Counted from the first letter of the stretch, positions 1 through 11,810 are shown. The stretch is DNA of 64,000 nt from Lathyrus oleraceus (GCF_024323335.1 NC_066579.1:131618354-131682353), one strand, 5' to 3'. Numbers and translations are program-made. Notes: a model not told the origin generated them from the sequence alone.

Positions 1-183
1 ATCGATGGAATGCAGGCACAGAATACAGAGATGATGCAGATGATGCGTCAAATGCAACAGCAACAGGATGCTCGGAATGCCATAACCGACCAGCGGTTTA
101 CTGAGTTGTTTAGCAGATTCGACAGCTTAGACATACGTCAAAGATCACCAGGACCAAGAACCAGAGGTGGAAGGCAGCCTTAG
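1..183 (+). CDS. 3' end of the extra ORF of an upstream Athila-type copy (partial)
   Basis: The frame is open from the first base and ends with TAG at 181-183. It matches the last 60 codons of the ORF at 10,509-11,810 and corresponds to 11,628-11,810. The encoded piece is the Gln/Met-rich, probably coiled-coil tail followed by an Arg/Gly-rich end. The rest of this copy lies left of the window. It belongs to a second element that shares the LTR at 1,221-3,004 with the complete downstream element. Confidence 0.85.
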   Translation: MDGMQAQNTEMMQMMRQMQQQQDARNAITDQRFTELFSRFDSLDIRQRSPGPRTRGGRQP

Positions 184-1220
184 TTGTATTTTTTTCTTTT
201 TCCTTTCCATTTTGTATTTCTTTCCCTTCAAACATCGAGGACTATGTTTAGTTCAAGTATGGGGGGGAAATTATTCTTTCCATTCCCATCTTTGTTTCAA
301 GTTTGTACTCTCCCTTTTCATTGTTATTTCCTTATAAAAACAAAATTTTTTTTAAGTTAAGTCCTGAATGTGAAAAAGTTTCTATTATCTATTTCCCTCA
401 ACTTTCTTGAGCCATAACAAAAATTTTAACACACCCAATAAGTATAAAGGTCGCCTACTTTATAAAATTTGAGTGAAATCAAAACAAAATCATTACCATA
501 ACAACGCTCTGAGAACCTCAATATGTTAGATCAGGATAAGTACCTATCATACCGATTCCTCGAACTTTTAGTTCTATGGCAACCCCAAGTAGTTTATACA
601 GAAGTCAGCACCATCTTAATAGCAAACTACGTGGAGAGCCGATGAATATAAGTGAATGATCCCCAAAGTAACCTAAGATAATTAAATTAGGTGACCCTTA
701 CCGGATCATTTAATCTAAAGGTTGCAAATCATGCAAAAGCACAATACGAAAGATCCATTATGAATTGGTTCAGTAGGAATCTGGTACTGAACTTGGTAGG
801 GCGGACTACGGTTCGATCCCCCGCAATTTGCAATGGACTGAATAATGAAGTTATCCGACTTATGTACCAGAACTTCTAGCTAAAAGCGGATCATAGACAC
901 TAACCGGTTACTCCACTATGTGCGCGAAAGGATAAAGGGCTTAATGTGATTTCGCTAGAATGAAAACGGGCAAAATAAGACTAAAGGAACCAGGATAGCT
1001 ATCATAGGGTACTTGAACTGATTGGCATAAGGTAGGGTTATCTAAGTTGTAACGGTAGTTGTTGATGTCAAGATTTAACTCAAATCCTCCTAAACAAAAA
1101 CCCATTGGCAACCTAGTACGAATTGATGTGTGCTTTAAAATTTCATCCGGCTAAAACTTTTAACAAGTTCTATACTGAATTTTGCTTGAGGACAAGCAAA
1201 GATTTAAGTATGGGGGAGTT
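184..1220 (+). other. 3' noncoding internal region of the upstream Athila copy, ending in its polypurine tract
   Basis: This stretch is nearly identical to 11,811-12,847 (constant offset 11,627; one base difference seen near 345). It has no convincing ORF; a 62-codon frame at 691 is short and without recognisable features. It holds a purine tract aagtatgggggggaaa at 255-270. The expected polypurine tract aagtatgggggagtt, at 1,206-1,220, sits directly against the LTR start. Confidence 0.85.
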
Positions 1221-3004
1221 TGATAACACGAAATTATATCGCTTTTTAAGACTTAATTCAATTAAATTATTTTATCATTTACACTAATTTATCCCATTTT
1301 ATCAGATATTATGCAGTATTTCTCTTCTATTTATATCAGGTACCCATTTTGAAGCAAAAGCGAAAAAGGGAAGAAAAGGAGGTGTAAAAAGCAACAAAAA
1401 GGAGAGAAAAGGAACCAAAGGCCAAAGCCCAGCCCAAAGCGCACAAGTCACCAATGCTGTGCCTGTGACGGACGTCACAGGACGCGTGACGAGCGTCACG
1501 CGAAGGAGCCTTGTGACGGACGTCACACATAGCGTGACGAGCGTCACGCAACCCCACTACCTTTGTGGCGCAAGTATCGCCCTCAGAAGGACTTGAAGAA
1601 TAACGTTAAGGAATTGGTCTCCTATATGCACGCCGTGGATATAGCCACGCTGAAGAAGGAGAGAAACGGAATGCTGCTACCAAGGCCATTATAAATAGCC
1701 GTCTCACAAACCAAAAGTTACACAGTTTTTGCACGCTCAGTTTTGCGGAAGCTCTGCCAAATTTATTTTTTTCACGCCTTTGCTTATTTTTCTTCCTTTC
1801 CAGCATCGTCCATTTTATTTATTTTATTTTGCAAGCTTTGTTTTCTTTTTCCCTTGCAATTTATTTTCCCCGTTCTTAGCTTTTAGATATTTTTCGCGTA
1901 GTAGTTTCTACACCGGAAACTACTGGGCAACTTTATACCGGATTTAACCTTACGTTATATTCGAGTTTTTTTTATTTCCTTGATTTAATTTACTGTTTAA
2001 TTGAAGAATCGAAGAACAAATCCTACCGGCTTGTGGTGGAGTGTTCAAGACCATTGTATTACGCATTCAGGTTCTTTAATTGTTATTTAATTTTTATGCT
2101 TTATTCTATTGTTTATTTGCATTGCCTGCCTGAAATGAGTCTGTGTATGCATGATATTAATTATTATTTAGTAAGCATGTCTGGCTAATTTGCCTAGGTA
2201 TCGGTATGTAAAGTAAGCAGAAAGAGGGATCAAAACTAAGTCGGTCTATTCAAACTTAAAATTAGAATCAATCTTTTTACGGTCTTAACTTACAGGTTTA
2301 ATAACAAGATTTTTTACAAAGGTAAAAGACATAAAGAAGTTGAAACCAACAGAGCGAGAGTTTGAGGTTTTAACTGGACAGTGTAAGTTAGTCATTAAAT
2401 CTATCTCAGGGCGAGAGCAAGTTTTAGAATTAATTAAATTCTGACCTTTTTCCAAAAAGTATTTTTAAAGGTTGAATGTGAGGACGAGAGTTAAGCATTT
2501 AGATTTAATTGTATAACCTAAGTCAACAGAGCGAAAGTTTGAGATAAGGGTGTTTAAAACGGTCAGTATTTTCTTAAAAAGAGTTTCTGCAACTTTATTG
2601 TTTTCAAAATATGATTTTTGACTTAATTATAAGTGACAGCAACATTAACATAAGATCATGGTTTCTTCAACAGAGCGAGAGTTTGAGATAAAACCTTTAA
2701 CCAATAAAGTTAGTCGAAACGATTTATTTTAAAACCGAGAGACCGACAAGGAATTGATTCCCTAGTTTTGACGAACCACATACCGATATCCGTTTTATTA
2801 ATATTTAATCTAGATATTAGTTTAGCTCTTAGCTCCCTTTTCCCCAAACAATCAAACATTTTCACCTTAGATTTACGTAGTAACCTTAGATAACGGTACA
2901 TCGATTCATAAGTCCCTGTGGGATCGATATCTTTTAAAACTACGCGATAGAACTGTGCACTTGCAGTTTGTATCCCATTCTCGACTCGCACAGTCGAGCG
3001 ATCA
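1221..3004 (+). repeat. 5' LTR of the Athila element, shared with the upstream copy
   Basis: 1,784-bp LTR. The boundaries come from comparison with 12,848-14,632: identity stops after gatca at 3,004 versus 14,632, and the left boundary TGATAAC follows the polypurine tract. A TATA box lies at 1,690-1,697 and four TGACG dyads lie upstream of it. The U5 part (about 2,340-2,700) carries several diverged copies of a motif close to caacagagcgagagtttgag. Polypurine tract on its left and PBS on its right show that it acts as 3' LTR of one copy and 5' LTR of the next. Confidence 0.92.
1465..1697 (+). promoter_or_regulatory. LTR promoter: four TGACG/CGTCA dyads and a TATA box
   Basis: Four 14-bp inverted repeats occur at 1,465-1,478 (GTGACGGACGTCAC), 1,486-1,499 (GTGACGAGCGTCAC), 1,513-1,526 and 1,534-1,547. 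Their starts are 21, 27 and 21 bp apart. TATAAATA follows at 1,690-1,697, 142 bp after the last dyad. TGACG is the core bound by plant TGA-type bZIP factors (established knowledge); binding here is inference. The same block recurs in the right LTR at 13,092-13,324. Confidence 0.75.
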
Positions 3005-3010
3005 AGTTTT

Positions 3011-3028
3011 TGGCGCCGTTGCCGGGGA
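3011..3028 (+). other. Primer binding site (tRNA-Asp type)
   Basis: The sequence TGGCGCCGTTGCCGGGGA lies six bases after the LTR end. It is complementary to the 3' end of plant tRNA-Asp including CCA, the primer typical of Athila elements. Confidence 0.9.
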
Positions 3029-3116
3029 CTTTTATTCAATCGATATCGTAACTCTTCCGTTACGCTGTAGAGACTAAGGTTTCTTTTTCCTTCTATTCTT
3101 TCTTTCGTTGATTTGT

Positions 3117-6100
3117 ATGCCACGCACTCGCTCTCAAGGCGAACCGCTCTATTTACGAATCAACGATATCGAACTATATCTCCGAGTCTTACGACGAATT
3201 TGGGAATATCGTGCTGAAAACAATCTCCCTCCTATAAACCTTCCTGATATCAAAAACATTTTTCCTTCTTTAACCGAGATGGCAGAACCAGCTCGTGCTC
3301 TTAGAGATTACGCCGCTCCATCGCAAGATGAACCGCATTCAAGTATTGCTCCGCCCGCAATCGAAGCAAACAACTTTGAACTTAAACCTTCACTGCTGCA
3401 GGCTGTGCAACAGAACCAATTCTCTGGAAATCTTACCGAAGATCCAAACCTTCATTTATCCGTATTTGTTCAATATGCTGATACTGTTAAAGCTAATGGT
3501 GTCACTTCAGAGGCAATTCGACTTCGTCTTTTTCCTTTCTCATTAAGAGATAGCGCTAGAAGATGGCTTCAATCTCTACCTTCCAACTCAGTCACCACAT
3601 GGAACGAGTTGAAGAAAGTTTTCCTTGCCCGATATTTTCCGCCAAGCAAAACAGCTATGTTAAGAGCCCAGATAAACGGATTTAAACAGAAAGACAACGA
3701 GTCTCTTTTCGAAGCATGGGAAAGATACAAAGACATGATGAGACTTTGCCCACACCATGGTTTGGAAGACTGGTTAGTAATTCACACATTTTATAATGGT
3801 CTCTTATACAATACAAGGTTAACAATAGACGCCGCTGCAGGTGGTGCATTAATGAACAAACCTTATGCTGATGCTTACCAGCTTATCGAGAGCATGGCCC
3901 AAAACCACTATCAGTGGGGAACCGAACGAACAACAGTGGAAAAACCTCAACCGAAAACTGGCATGTACGAGATAAGTAACCTTGATCACGTCAATGCAAA
4001 AGTGGATGCTTTGGTCCAGAAGATTGAAAGTTTAAATGTATCACCACCAACCGCCGTGGTTGCTATAGCTCAGAATTGCGAGGTCTGTGGAATCCAAGGC
4101 CACACTCCTGCGGAATGTCAACTCTTGACTGGAATCCAAACAGAGCAAGTAAACTATGCTCAAGGAAGCCCCTATTCGAATACCTATAACCCAAATTGGA
4201 AGAATCATCCAAACTTTTCATATAAGAGTAATAATGCTTTATACGCACCTGGACAGTCTCCGAATCAAACCCCATCTATACCTCCGGGGTACCAGAAACC
4301 AAATCCTAACAATAATACCCCTAGAAAATCCAACTTGGAAATCATGATGGAAAACTTTATAGCTTCCCAACAACAAACCAATAAAGATTTCTTAAACCAG
4401 AACATACACACTGGCGAACAACTTAAACAACTAGCAAGCAAAGTAGATGCCTTGGCTACCCATAACAAAATGTTAGAAACCCAAATATCTCAAGTAGCTC
4501 AACAACAAGCACCTACTGCTGCACCAACTGGTACATTCCCTGGACAGCCCCAACCTAATCCGAGAAGCCAAGCTCATGCAATTATATTAAGAAGTGGAAC
4601 GGAAGTGGAAGGACCGTCTGATCCAAGGATAGAAAACCAAAGCCCTAAGAAATCTACTGAGGAAAGTGAACCTAAGGAAAAGGAAGAGAGTAATAAGGAT
4701 ACCCTAGAAAAGAAGGAACCTTATGTACCTCCACCACCTTACAAACCACCTATACCTTACCCTCAAAGGCTTGTTAAAACCAAAGATGTAGGTCAATTTA
4801 GAAAATTTGTTGATCTCCTTAAGCAATTAAACGTTACAATTCCATTTACCGAAGCTATTACGCAGATGCCCTCATATGCTAAATTCTTAAAAGAAATTCT
4901 TTCTAATAAAAGGAAACTTGAGGATAGTGAAACCGTTACACTCCCTGCCGAATGTAGCGCTATAATCCAAAACATGCCCCCTAAACTCAAGGATCCAGGT
5001 AGCTTCTCTATACCCTGTCACATAGGAAAATTTGTCATCGACAAAGCCTTATGCGATTTAGGAGCCGGAATTAGCGTTATGCCTTTATCCATATGTAAGA
5101 GACTGGAAATGGGAGAATTAAGACCGACCAAGATGTCTGTACAACTAGCAGATCGTTCCATCAAATATCCTGTAGGAATCCTTGAGAACGTTCCCGTACG
5201 CATAGGTCAGTTTTACATCCCCACTGACTTCACAATTATGGATATTAGAGAAGATGATACTACACCTATTATACTAGGAAGACCATTCTTAGCAACTGCC
5301 GGTGCAATCATAGACGTAAAACGAGGAAGACTCACCTTCGAAGTAGGTGAAGAGAAAATTGAATTCATTCTTTCCAAATTCTTGAAAGCACCTGCAATAG
5401 AAGATACATGTTACTTCATGGATATCATCGATGAATGCATAAAAGAAGCAGAGTCAGGAGAAGACAAATCATCAGACTATCTTTTAGAAGACAAATCTAA
5501 ACAATGCTTAGCAATAACACCAGATCCTACGCAGTGTCTTAACAAACCAACCCCTGATTTGAAAACACTTCCCAAAAATCTGAGATATGAATTCCTAGAC
5601 TTAGAACTTGAACGACCTGTGATAGTCAATGCAGATCTAGGAAGACTCGAAACAGAAAAACTCCTACATATCTTAAGAAAATATCCAACCGCACTAGGAT
5701 ACCACATAACCGATCTTAAAGGAATAAGCCCTTCTATTTGTATGCATCGCATCATGTTAGAAGAAGACGGTAAAACCTCTAGGGAACACCAGAGAAGACT
5801 AAATCCGATCCTAAGTGAGGTAGTAAAGAAAGAAATAACCAAGTTATTAGAAGCAGGTATTATATATCCTATATCTGATAGCAAATGGGTCAGTCCCGTA
5901 CACGTTGTACCAAAGAAAGGAGGCATAACCGTTATTGAAAACGAAAAAGGAGAAACTATAACTAAACGAATCGAATCGGGATGGAGAATGTGCATTGATT
6001 ATAGGAAACTAAACAAAGCAACCCGAAAAGATCATTTCCCTTTACCATTCATTGACCAAATGTTAGAACGACTAGCTAAACATTCACATTTCTGTTATTT

Positions 6101-8510
6101 GGACGGTTATTCAGGCTTCTTTCAAATACCAATTCACCCTGATGACCAAGAAAAGACAACATTCACATGCCCTTTTGGTACCTTCGCGTATAGACGAATG
6201 CCGTTTGGTCTGTGTAATGCCCCTGCAACTTTTCAAAGATGCATGATGGCAATTTTCGCCGACTTTCTCGAAAACATCATGGAAGTATTCATGGATGACT
6301 TTTCTGTATACGGACAAAGTTTCGAAGAATGCCTTGAAAACCTGGAAAGAGTTCTTGAACGATGTGTAAAAGTAAACTTAGTACTTAATTGGGAAAAGTG
6401 CCACTTTATGGTACAAGAAGGAATTGTTTTAGGACACATCATCTCGAACAGAGGAATTGAAGTAGACAAAGCCAAAATAGAGGTAATCGAAAATCTTCAA
6501 CCCCCAAGAACCGTGAGAGAAGTACGAAGCTTTTTAGGACACGCCGGTTTCTACCGACGATTCATCAAAGACTTCTCTAAGATAACTAAACCTTTAACCG
6601 GGCTATTAATGAAAGATGCTGAATTCATATTCGACGATAACTGTTTAAAAGCATTTCAAACTCTTAAACAAGCATTGATCTCCGCACCCATTATGCAGAC
6701 ACCGGACTGGAATGAACCATTCGAAATAATGTGCGATGCCAGTGATTATGCTGTAGGTGCTGTTTTAGGACAAAGAAAGGATAAAAAGCTTCATGTTATA
6801 TATTACGCTAGCAGAACCCTGGATGAAGCACAGATGAATTATGCCACAACCGAGAAAGAACTCCTAGCAGTAGTATTTGCGCTAGATAAATTTCGTTCTT
6901 ACTTGGTAGGAGCCAAAATAATAGTTTACACTGATCACGCTGCTATCAGGTACCTTCTAACAAAAAAGGATGCTAAACCTAGACTCCTAAGATGGATCTT
7001 GTTACTACAAGAATTCGACTTAGAAATCAAGGACAAGAAAGGAACTGAGAACGTAGTAGCAGACCACCTCTCTAGACTTGAGAACCTTGAACCAGAAAGA
7101 ACATCCATTAATGATGATTTCTCGTATGACAAACTCATAGCTACTTTGGAAGAGAACAACTCCGACATGCAAGTAGAAACCACCTTAGCTATATCTGCCA
7201 TACCATGGTACGCTGATCTAGTCAATTATTTAGCTGCCGGAATAGTTCCACCTACTTTATCTTACCAGCAGAAGAAAAGATTCTTCCATGACATAAAACA
7301 CTATTACTGGGATGATCCCTTACTTTTCAAAAGAGGTCCCGATGGTATTTTCCGTCGATGTGTACCCGAAGAAGAGGTAGAAAATATAATCCAACACTGT
7401 CACTCCGCGCCTTATGGTGGACACACAAGTACATCCAAGACCTGTTCTAAAATCCTACAAGCTGGCTTTTATTGGCCAACTATATGGAAGGACGTACATG
7501 CGGCTATTAAGGAGTGTGACAGATGTCAACGCACGGGAAACATATCTAGACGTGACGAGATGCCACAAAAAGGTATTTTGGAAGTAGAGATTTTTGACGT
7601 GTGGGGAATAGACTTCATGGGACCGTTTCCATCCTCCTTCGGTAACAAGTACATACTCGTGGCGGTTGACTACGTATCAAAGTGGATCGAAGCTATAGCT
7701 TCTCCAACTAATGACACCCGAGTAGTAACTAGACTCTTTAAAAATATAATATTTCCGAGATTTGGCATCCCAAGGATAGTAGTCAGTGATGGTGGATCGC
7801 ACTTTATATCCAAGATACTCGAAAAACTACTACTTAAATATGGAGTGAGACATAGGATAGCAACACCTTACCACCCTCAAACCAGTGGACAAGTGGAAGT
7901 ATCTAACAGAGAAATCAAGCAAATATTAGAAAAAACGGTCGCCACTTCAAGGAAAGATTGGTCATTGAAATTACCAGAAGCTTTATGGGCATACCGAACT
8001 GCTTATAAAACTCCCATAGGGACGACCCCATTTAAGCTCATTTATGGAAAATCCTGTCACCTCCCGGTAGAATTAGAACACAAAGCCTATTGGGCTATTA
8101 GAAATTTAAATTTGAATTATAAAACCGCCGGTGAAAAGAGAATCCTTGACATAAACGAACTAGAGGAACTCAGAAGAGACGCCTATGAAAATGCCAAAAT
8201 CTATAAAGAAAGAACAAAACAATGGCATGATAAGCGTATATCAAGGAAAATCTTCAAGCAAGGCGACGCAGTACTCTTATTTAACTCCAGACTAAAATTA
8301 TTCCCGGGAAAACTACGATCCAGATGGTCAGGACCTTTCCATATCACTAAAATCTTTCCCAGTGGAGCGGTAGAAATTAAAGGACAATCTACAGAACCGT
8401 TCACCGTAAACGGGCAACGTCTGAAACATTATCACTATGCGGAAACCAACGAGGATTCGCAAATTCTACACTTAGACGAAACGCCCCCAGGACTCATAGA
8501 CTATATTTAA
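3117..8510 (+). CDS. Athila gag-pol polyprotein (Gag, PR, RT, RNase H, INT)
   Basis: One uninterrupted frame of 1,797 codons. I chose the ATG at 3,117; an upstream TTG at 3,108 is less likely. Domains in order: retrotransposon Gag (about 110-235); CCHC zinc knuckle starting at Cys321; aspartic protease with DLGA at Asp647; reverse transcriptase with FMDD, Asp1060-Asp1061; RNase H starting at CDAS, Asp1207; integrase with an HHCC zinc finger (about 1,425-1,472) and a D,D35E triad at Asp1499, Asp1558 and Glu1594; and a C-terminal GPF region. It makes the particle protein and the enzymes for reverse transcription and integration. No stop or frameshift was seen, so it may encode an active product. 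Gag and Pol are fused without a recoding signal, as in other plant Ty3-gypsy elements. Confidence 0.93.
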   Translation: MPRTRSQGEPLYLRINDIELYLRVLRRIWEYRAENNLPPINLPDIKNIFPSLTEMAEPARALRDYAAPSQDEPHSSIAPPAIEANNFELKPSLLQAVQQNQFSGNLTEDPNLHLSVFVQYADTVKANGVTSEAIRLRLFPFSLRDSARRWLQSLPSNSVTTWNELKKVFLARYFPPSKTAMLRAQINGFKQKDNESLFEAWERYKDMMRLCPHHGLEDWLVIHTFYNGLLYNTRLTIDAAAGGALMNKPYADAYQLIESMAQNHYQWGTERTTVEKPQPKTGMYEISNLDHVNAKVDALVQKIESLNVSPPTAVVAIAQNCEVCGIQGHTPAECQLLTGIQTEQVNYAQGSPYSNTYNPNWKNHPNFSYKSNNALYAPGQSPNQTPSIPPGYQKPNPNNNTPRKSNLEIMMENFIASQQQTNKDFLNQNIHTGEQLKQLASKVDALATHNKMLETQISQVAQQQAPTAAPTGTFPGQPQPNPRSQAHAIILRSGTEVEGPSDPRIENQSPKKSTEESEPKEKEESNKDTLEKKEPYVPPPPYKPPIPYPQRLVKTKDVGQFRKFVDLLKQLNVTIPFTEAITQMPSYAKFLKEILSNKRKLEDSETVTLPAECSAIIQNMPPKLKDPGSFSIPCHIGKFVIDKALCDLGAGISVMPLSICKRLEMGELRPTKMSVQLADRSIKYPVGILENVPVRIGQFYIPTDFTIMDIREDDTTPIILGRPFLATAGAIIDVKRGRLTFEVGEEKIEFILSKFLKAPAIEDTCYFMDIIDECIKEAESGEDKSSDYLLEDKSKQCLAITPDPTQCLNKPTPDLKTLPKNLRYEFLDLELERPVIVNADLGRLETEKLLHILRKYPTALGYHITDLKGISPSICMHRIMLEEDGKTSREHQRRLNPILSEVVKKEITKLLEAGIIYPISDSKWVSPVHVVPKKGGITVIENEKGETITKRIESGWRMCIDYRKLNKATRKDHFPLPFIDQMLERLAKHSHFCYLDGYSGFFQIPIHPDDQEKTTFTCPFGTFAYRRMPFGLCNAPATFQRCMMAIFADFLENIMEVFMDDFSVYGQSFEECLENLERVLERCVKVNLVLNWEKCHFMVQEGIVLGHIISNRGIEVDKAKIEVIENLQPPRTVREVRSFLGHAGFYRRFIKDFSKITKPLTGLLMKDAEFIFDDNCLKAFQTLKQALISAPIMQTPDWNEPFEIMCDASDYAVGAVLGQRKDKKLHVIYYASRTLDEAQMNYATTEKELLAVVFALDKFRSYLVGAKIIVYTDHAAIRYLLTKKDAKPRLLRWILLLQEFDLEIKDKKGTENVVADHLSRLENLEPERTSINDDFSYDKLIATLEENNSDMQVETTLAISAIPWYADLVNYLAAGIVPPTLSYQQKKRFFHDIKHYYWDDPLLFKRGPDGIFRRCVPEEEVENIIQHCHSAPYGGHTSTSKTCSKILQAGFYWPTIWKDVHAAIKECDRCQRTGNISRRDEMPQKGILEVEIFDVWGIDFMGPFPSSFGNKYILVAVDYVSKWIEAIASPTNDTRVVTRLFKNIIFPRFGIPRIVVSDGGSHFISKILEKLLLKYGVRHRIATPYHPQTSGQVEVSNREIKQILEKTVATSRKDWSLKLPEALWAYRTAYKTPIGTTPFKLIYGKSCHLPVELEHKAYWAIRNLNLNYKTAGEKRILDINELEELRRDAYENAKIYKERTKQWHDKRISRKIFKQGDAVLLFNSRLKLFPGKLRSRWSGPFHITKIFPSGAVEIKGQSTEPFTVNGQRLKHYHYAETNEDSQILHLDETPPGLIDYI

Positions 8511-8846
8511 CAGTTTCTTTGTCGAGCTTGCGACATTTAAACAAAGCGCTTAGTGGGAGACAACCCACAAATTAATCTGTTATTTTATTATTTTATTATT
8601 ATTATCATTCCTCTATTTTTCTCTTAATTATTCTTTTAATTTCTATTTAGTATTCATTATTGATTTATTCAAAAAGAAAAAAAAATATATCTATATATTA
8701 TAATAATAATTCTATTCTTCTTTCGGCATTTGGCCAAATCCTGACTTAAACTCATGTTTTCTTTTCTCTAGTTAACACTAGAATTCCTTAGTTCATTAAT
8801 CTATCTACCTAGCCATGGAAAAGGAATTACCAGAGGTTTTATCCAG
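8511..8846. other. AT-rich spacer between gag-pol and the first 3' ORF
   Basis: Follows the polyprotein stop. It consists of T-rich and A-rich stretches such as tattattttattattatt near 8,585. No ORF or known signal is recognised, and an ATG at 8,815 leads to an early stop. Confidence 0.6.
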
Positions 8847-9862
8847 TTCAGAATGTTCAATATGGAGTACCAATTTAATACTAGAGACTTCACCAACCTT
8901 TTGGGTTTTCCTACCTCCTTTGATACATTCACTATAAGCCAGGAAGAACTTCTTGAATATAGAGAGCTTGAACACTTTTGGGGTAAGCTGACTGGAAATG
9001 ATGAGCCCGAAGAACATGAGTTTCTCTCTGGAAACATACATAACCCGGCTTTTCGCTATTTCCATAAGATCCTGACCCACACTTTATTTGGGAAGAAGCC
9101 AAATAGTACTTCAGTTTCACGTGATGAACTCTTCATCATATTTTGTGCTTCCCAGAACCGTCCAGTAAACGGTGCTACTTTTATGTTAGCTAATTTGGAC
9201 CACCTTATCCAGGATGAGAGAGCACCCATTAGAATAGGCGGCCTGATAACTATGATAGGTAATGCTATTGGACTACGTCAGCCTATGCTTGACCTGAACC
9301 CTTTTTGTGGCATTACCACTATGAGTATACCTTTCCTCTTCAACACTATGTTTATAGCAAACATAGGGTCTGATGAGTTTGAGCTTGTTATTGATAACCA
9401 GGTTCTCTGCCTATTCACCCTGCCCGATCCTAGGACTAGTGTTCATAACCAAAGGAACTGGCTCTATAACCTAATGAAACCCCAACTCCTGCTGGATCCA
9501 CTGAATCCATCCAGGATTATGAGATTTGTGATGACTATGAGCACTATATTGACCATACCTCTCTTGCTGAATCTGACCCTCAGACTCCATCCGGCTACCA
9601 TGATATTGATCCTCCTCCTCAGCCTGTCCTGACCGAAGAATCAGCCATGCCTGATCTCCGACATCATATGCCAGGAACAGATATTAAAACCGTCATTGAA
9701 GCCTTGATGTCAGAACAAAACGCCCTCAGGGAAGATTTCCACAGCTTGAGACTTGCAGTCCTAGAACACATGAGCAGCACGGCAAGTCAGTTACGTATGT
9801 TACGGCATCATGTTAACTCTTTTACTCCTCCGGCCAGAGATCCGAAGATAGATGGAATTTAG
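8847..9862 (+). pseudogene. First Athila 3' ORF, frameshifted paralogue of the ORF at 10,509
   Basis: Reading starts in frame near 8,847 (first ATG 8,853). The residues FRMFN.EY, the block NIHNPAFRYFHKIL, TLFG and the IGGLIT segment align with the intact ORF downstream, so the two are paralogues. The phase changes between about 9,467 and 9,490. After that an acidic Asp/Pro-rich stretch and a helical tail continue in another frame to TAG at 9,862, including the separate ATG at 9,647. The N-terminal part present in the paralogue (about 120 residues) is missing or unrecognisable. Function is unknown; related proteins occupy the env-like position of Athila elements. No signal peptide or clear membrane anchor is visible. 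Confidence 0.7.
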
Positions 9863-10184
9863 TTATTTCTTCATTCTAAGTTATTTAGTTTTAGGCTAGA
9901 TTTTTTCATTAATGTTATTTGAATTCATGTTTATTTCTATTTCATTTTATTATTTTCCCTTCCTGTAATACATTATGATCCTTTTTATTGAAGCTGTTTA
10001 GTTAATTTATTTTGCAATGCCTATTATGCTCTACGGTTATTACTTATTATTATTATTATACAAAGCAAGTAAGCATGCATACTAAATTAAGCTACAGACT
10101 AAAACGTTCATAAGCAGAATAAAATATTTAATTACGCTACCAAGTGATTCTGTGAAGCGCTACTAAGCCTTTCCAAAAGGAGGT
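9863..10184. other. Spacer between the two 3' ORFs
   Basis: AT-rich noncoding stretch with no recognisable gene. It leads directly into the TGACG dyad cluster and TATA box of the second ORF. Confidence 0.6.
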
Positions 10185-10508
10185 GTGACGAGCGTCACAC
10201 CACCCGTGACGGGCGGCACACTTAGTGCCTGTTACGAGCGTCACAGCCTTGTGACGAGCGTAACGCCTCTCAGATATGTGAACGTTAGGGAGCCGTTGGA
10301 GACGAACGTTACACCCCCCACCTTTTTACATTCCCCATTCATTTTTCATTTACCACAATTAATTACTTTTCAACCACTCTTTCTTTTCACCTCCCACATT
10401 TTACCTATAAATACCCTCCAAACTTCCTTCTTTCACCACAAACAACTCTCTCATATCAAATATACACTTCTTTTCCTTTCCAAATCACTCATTCAAAAAT
10501 CCATCACA
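10185..10508 (+). promoter_or_regulatory. Candidate internal promoter of the second 3' ORF
   Basis: TGACG-type dyads start at 10,185 (GTGACGAGCGTCAC), 10,206 (GTGACGGGCGGCAC), 10,231 (GTTACGAGCGTCAC) and 10,251 (GTGACGAGCGTAAC), 21, 25 and 20 bp apart. A weaker one lies near 10,299. TATAAATA follows at 10,406-10,413, 141 bp after the fourth dyad. A pyrimidine-rich, CAA-rich leader then runs to the ATG at 10,509. The layout nearly copies the LTR promoter (spacing 21, 27, 21; dyad to TATA 142 bp). Promoter activity is inference. Confidence 0.65.
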
Positions 10509-11810
10509 ATGGCGGGAAGTCAAAACTTCGGAAATATCATCTTCCGATCCGGAGATGACAACTATCAGCAAGAGCAATTCGAGCGCTTCCAACAGCGAGG
10601 CGTCGCTCCCACCAGGTACCCCGATTTAACTTGTTTACAACAATTGGGCTTACTCCACGGTATCGAGTGGATGCTCCGTAGAGCCGATTTAACCTTCCTT
10701 TGCACCCATAACCAACCCACCTATCCTTCCCTAACCTTAGAATTCCTAAGCTCTTACGACTACACCACTCCCGCCGGTGAAGGTGAATTCCTAACCGGTA
10801 CAGCAACCTTCCGTATGTTTAACACCGAGTACTCTCTAACCCAACGCCAATTGAGTGCCATGCTACAATTTCCCACAGAAGGTCTGCTCCATGCCAGAAT
10901 TCCCCCAACCTCAAACTGGAACACAGTTCTAGTTTTCGACCTTTTTAAGAAAATTTCCGGTATAAATACCAACAACTGGGAAGAACTCCTTCTCTCCCAC
11001 ATCCATAACCCCACCATCCGTTATTTTCTCCGTATCCTGCAAAACACACTCTTTGGAAGACCAAACAACAGTAAGGTCAACTCAAAAGAACTCTTTTTCC
11101 TCCAGTGCGTTTTCGAATCGGATACTACGGTAAACGCCGCCTCTTTTCTCCTTCATCATATCCGCACCTTATGTGCTAGAGGCCGGCAACCATTCATAAT
11201 TGGCGGATTAATAACCTCCATAGCACTTGGCCTGAACCTAGGGGATAAACTCCAAACTTTAGAATCCCTTCCACCCCTGTCTATGGATATCGGCTATTGT
11301 CGCTCCAGCCGCCTGATTAAAAACAGAGTAGGCGGAGGCTATTATCTGATGGTGAACAACCAAGCAGTCCCAAGTGTTGTGCTACCCAATACCACCCTAA
11401 CCGATGTCACAAACCCGAACCGCCACCTCTACGATCTTAGCGCTCCTGAAACCACCGAGCCTTCACAAACAAACCAACAAACAGATGAGTTTGAAGAAAT
11501 GGAACAAGGCGATCATCCGCCAGAACAACCGTCAGTCCCGCTCAACCCTTCCAGTAATGCAGCCGGCCCATCCTCCCAACGTCGTCGACGACGAAGACCT
11601 GCGACCAACGATGACATTATGGATGCTATCGATGGAATGCAGGCACAGAATACAGAGATGATGCAGATGATGCGTCAAATGCAACAGCAACAGGATGCTC
11701 GGAATGCCATAACCGACCAGCGGTTTACTGAGTTGTTTAGCAGATTCGACAGCTTAGACATACGTCAAAGATCACCAGGACCAAGAACCAGAGGTGGAAG
11801 GCAGCCTTAG
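10509..11810 (+). CDS. Second Athila 3' ORF (env-position protein of unknown function)
   Basis: A 433-codon frame counted from the ATG at 10,509. The frame is open upstream to 10,185, but only through the promoter-like dyads, and the ATG follows a TATA box and leader. The N-terminal two thirds form a globular region shared with the decayed ORF at 8,847-9,862. Then come an acidic Gln/Pro-rich linker, a six-arginine run (SQRRRRRRPATN) that resembles a nuclear localisation signal, a Met/Gln-rich probable coiled coil and an Arg/Gly-rich tail. Similar proteins occupy the env-like place of Athila elements. I see no signal peptide or transmembrane helix, so an envelope role is not supported. It is intact, unlike its paralogue. 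Confidence 0.8.
   Translation: MAGSQNFGNIIFRSGDDNYQQEQFERFQQRGVAPTRYPDLTCLQQLGLLHGIEWMLRRADLTFLCTHNQPTYPSLTLEFLSSYDYTTPAGEGEFLTGTATFRMFNTEYSLTQRQLSAMLQFPTEGLLHARIPPTSNWNTVLVFDLFKKISGINTNNWEELLLSHIHNPTIRYFLRILQNTLFGRPNNSKVNSKELFFLQCVFESDTTVNAASFLLHHIRTLCARGRQPFIIGGLITSIALGLNLGDKLQTLESLPPLSMDIGYCRSSRLIKNRVGGGYYLMVNNQAVPSVVLPNTTLTDVTNPNRHLYDLSAPETTEPSQTNQQTDEFEEMEQGDHPPEQPSVPLNPSSNAAGPSSQRRRRRRPATNDDIMDAIDGMQAQNTEMMQMMRQMQQQQDARNAITDQRFTELFSRFDSLDIRQRSPGPRTRGGRQP

Noticed and set aside
2710..3123. 137-codon minus-strand ORF across the LTR end and PBS
   Set aside because: Spans the LTR/PBS border; the LTR part recurs at 14,338 with a different continuation, so it is a chance frame.
5477..5995. 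172-codon minus-strand ORF in the Athila gag-pol
   Set aside because: Lies wholly antisense to the intact polyprotein between protease and RT; no independent support.
10185..10508. N-terminal extension of the second Athila ORF from a GTG at 10,185
   Set aside because: It would translate the TGACG dyads, TATA box and leader; the ATG at 10,509 is the better start.
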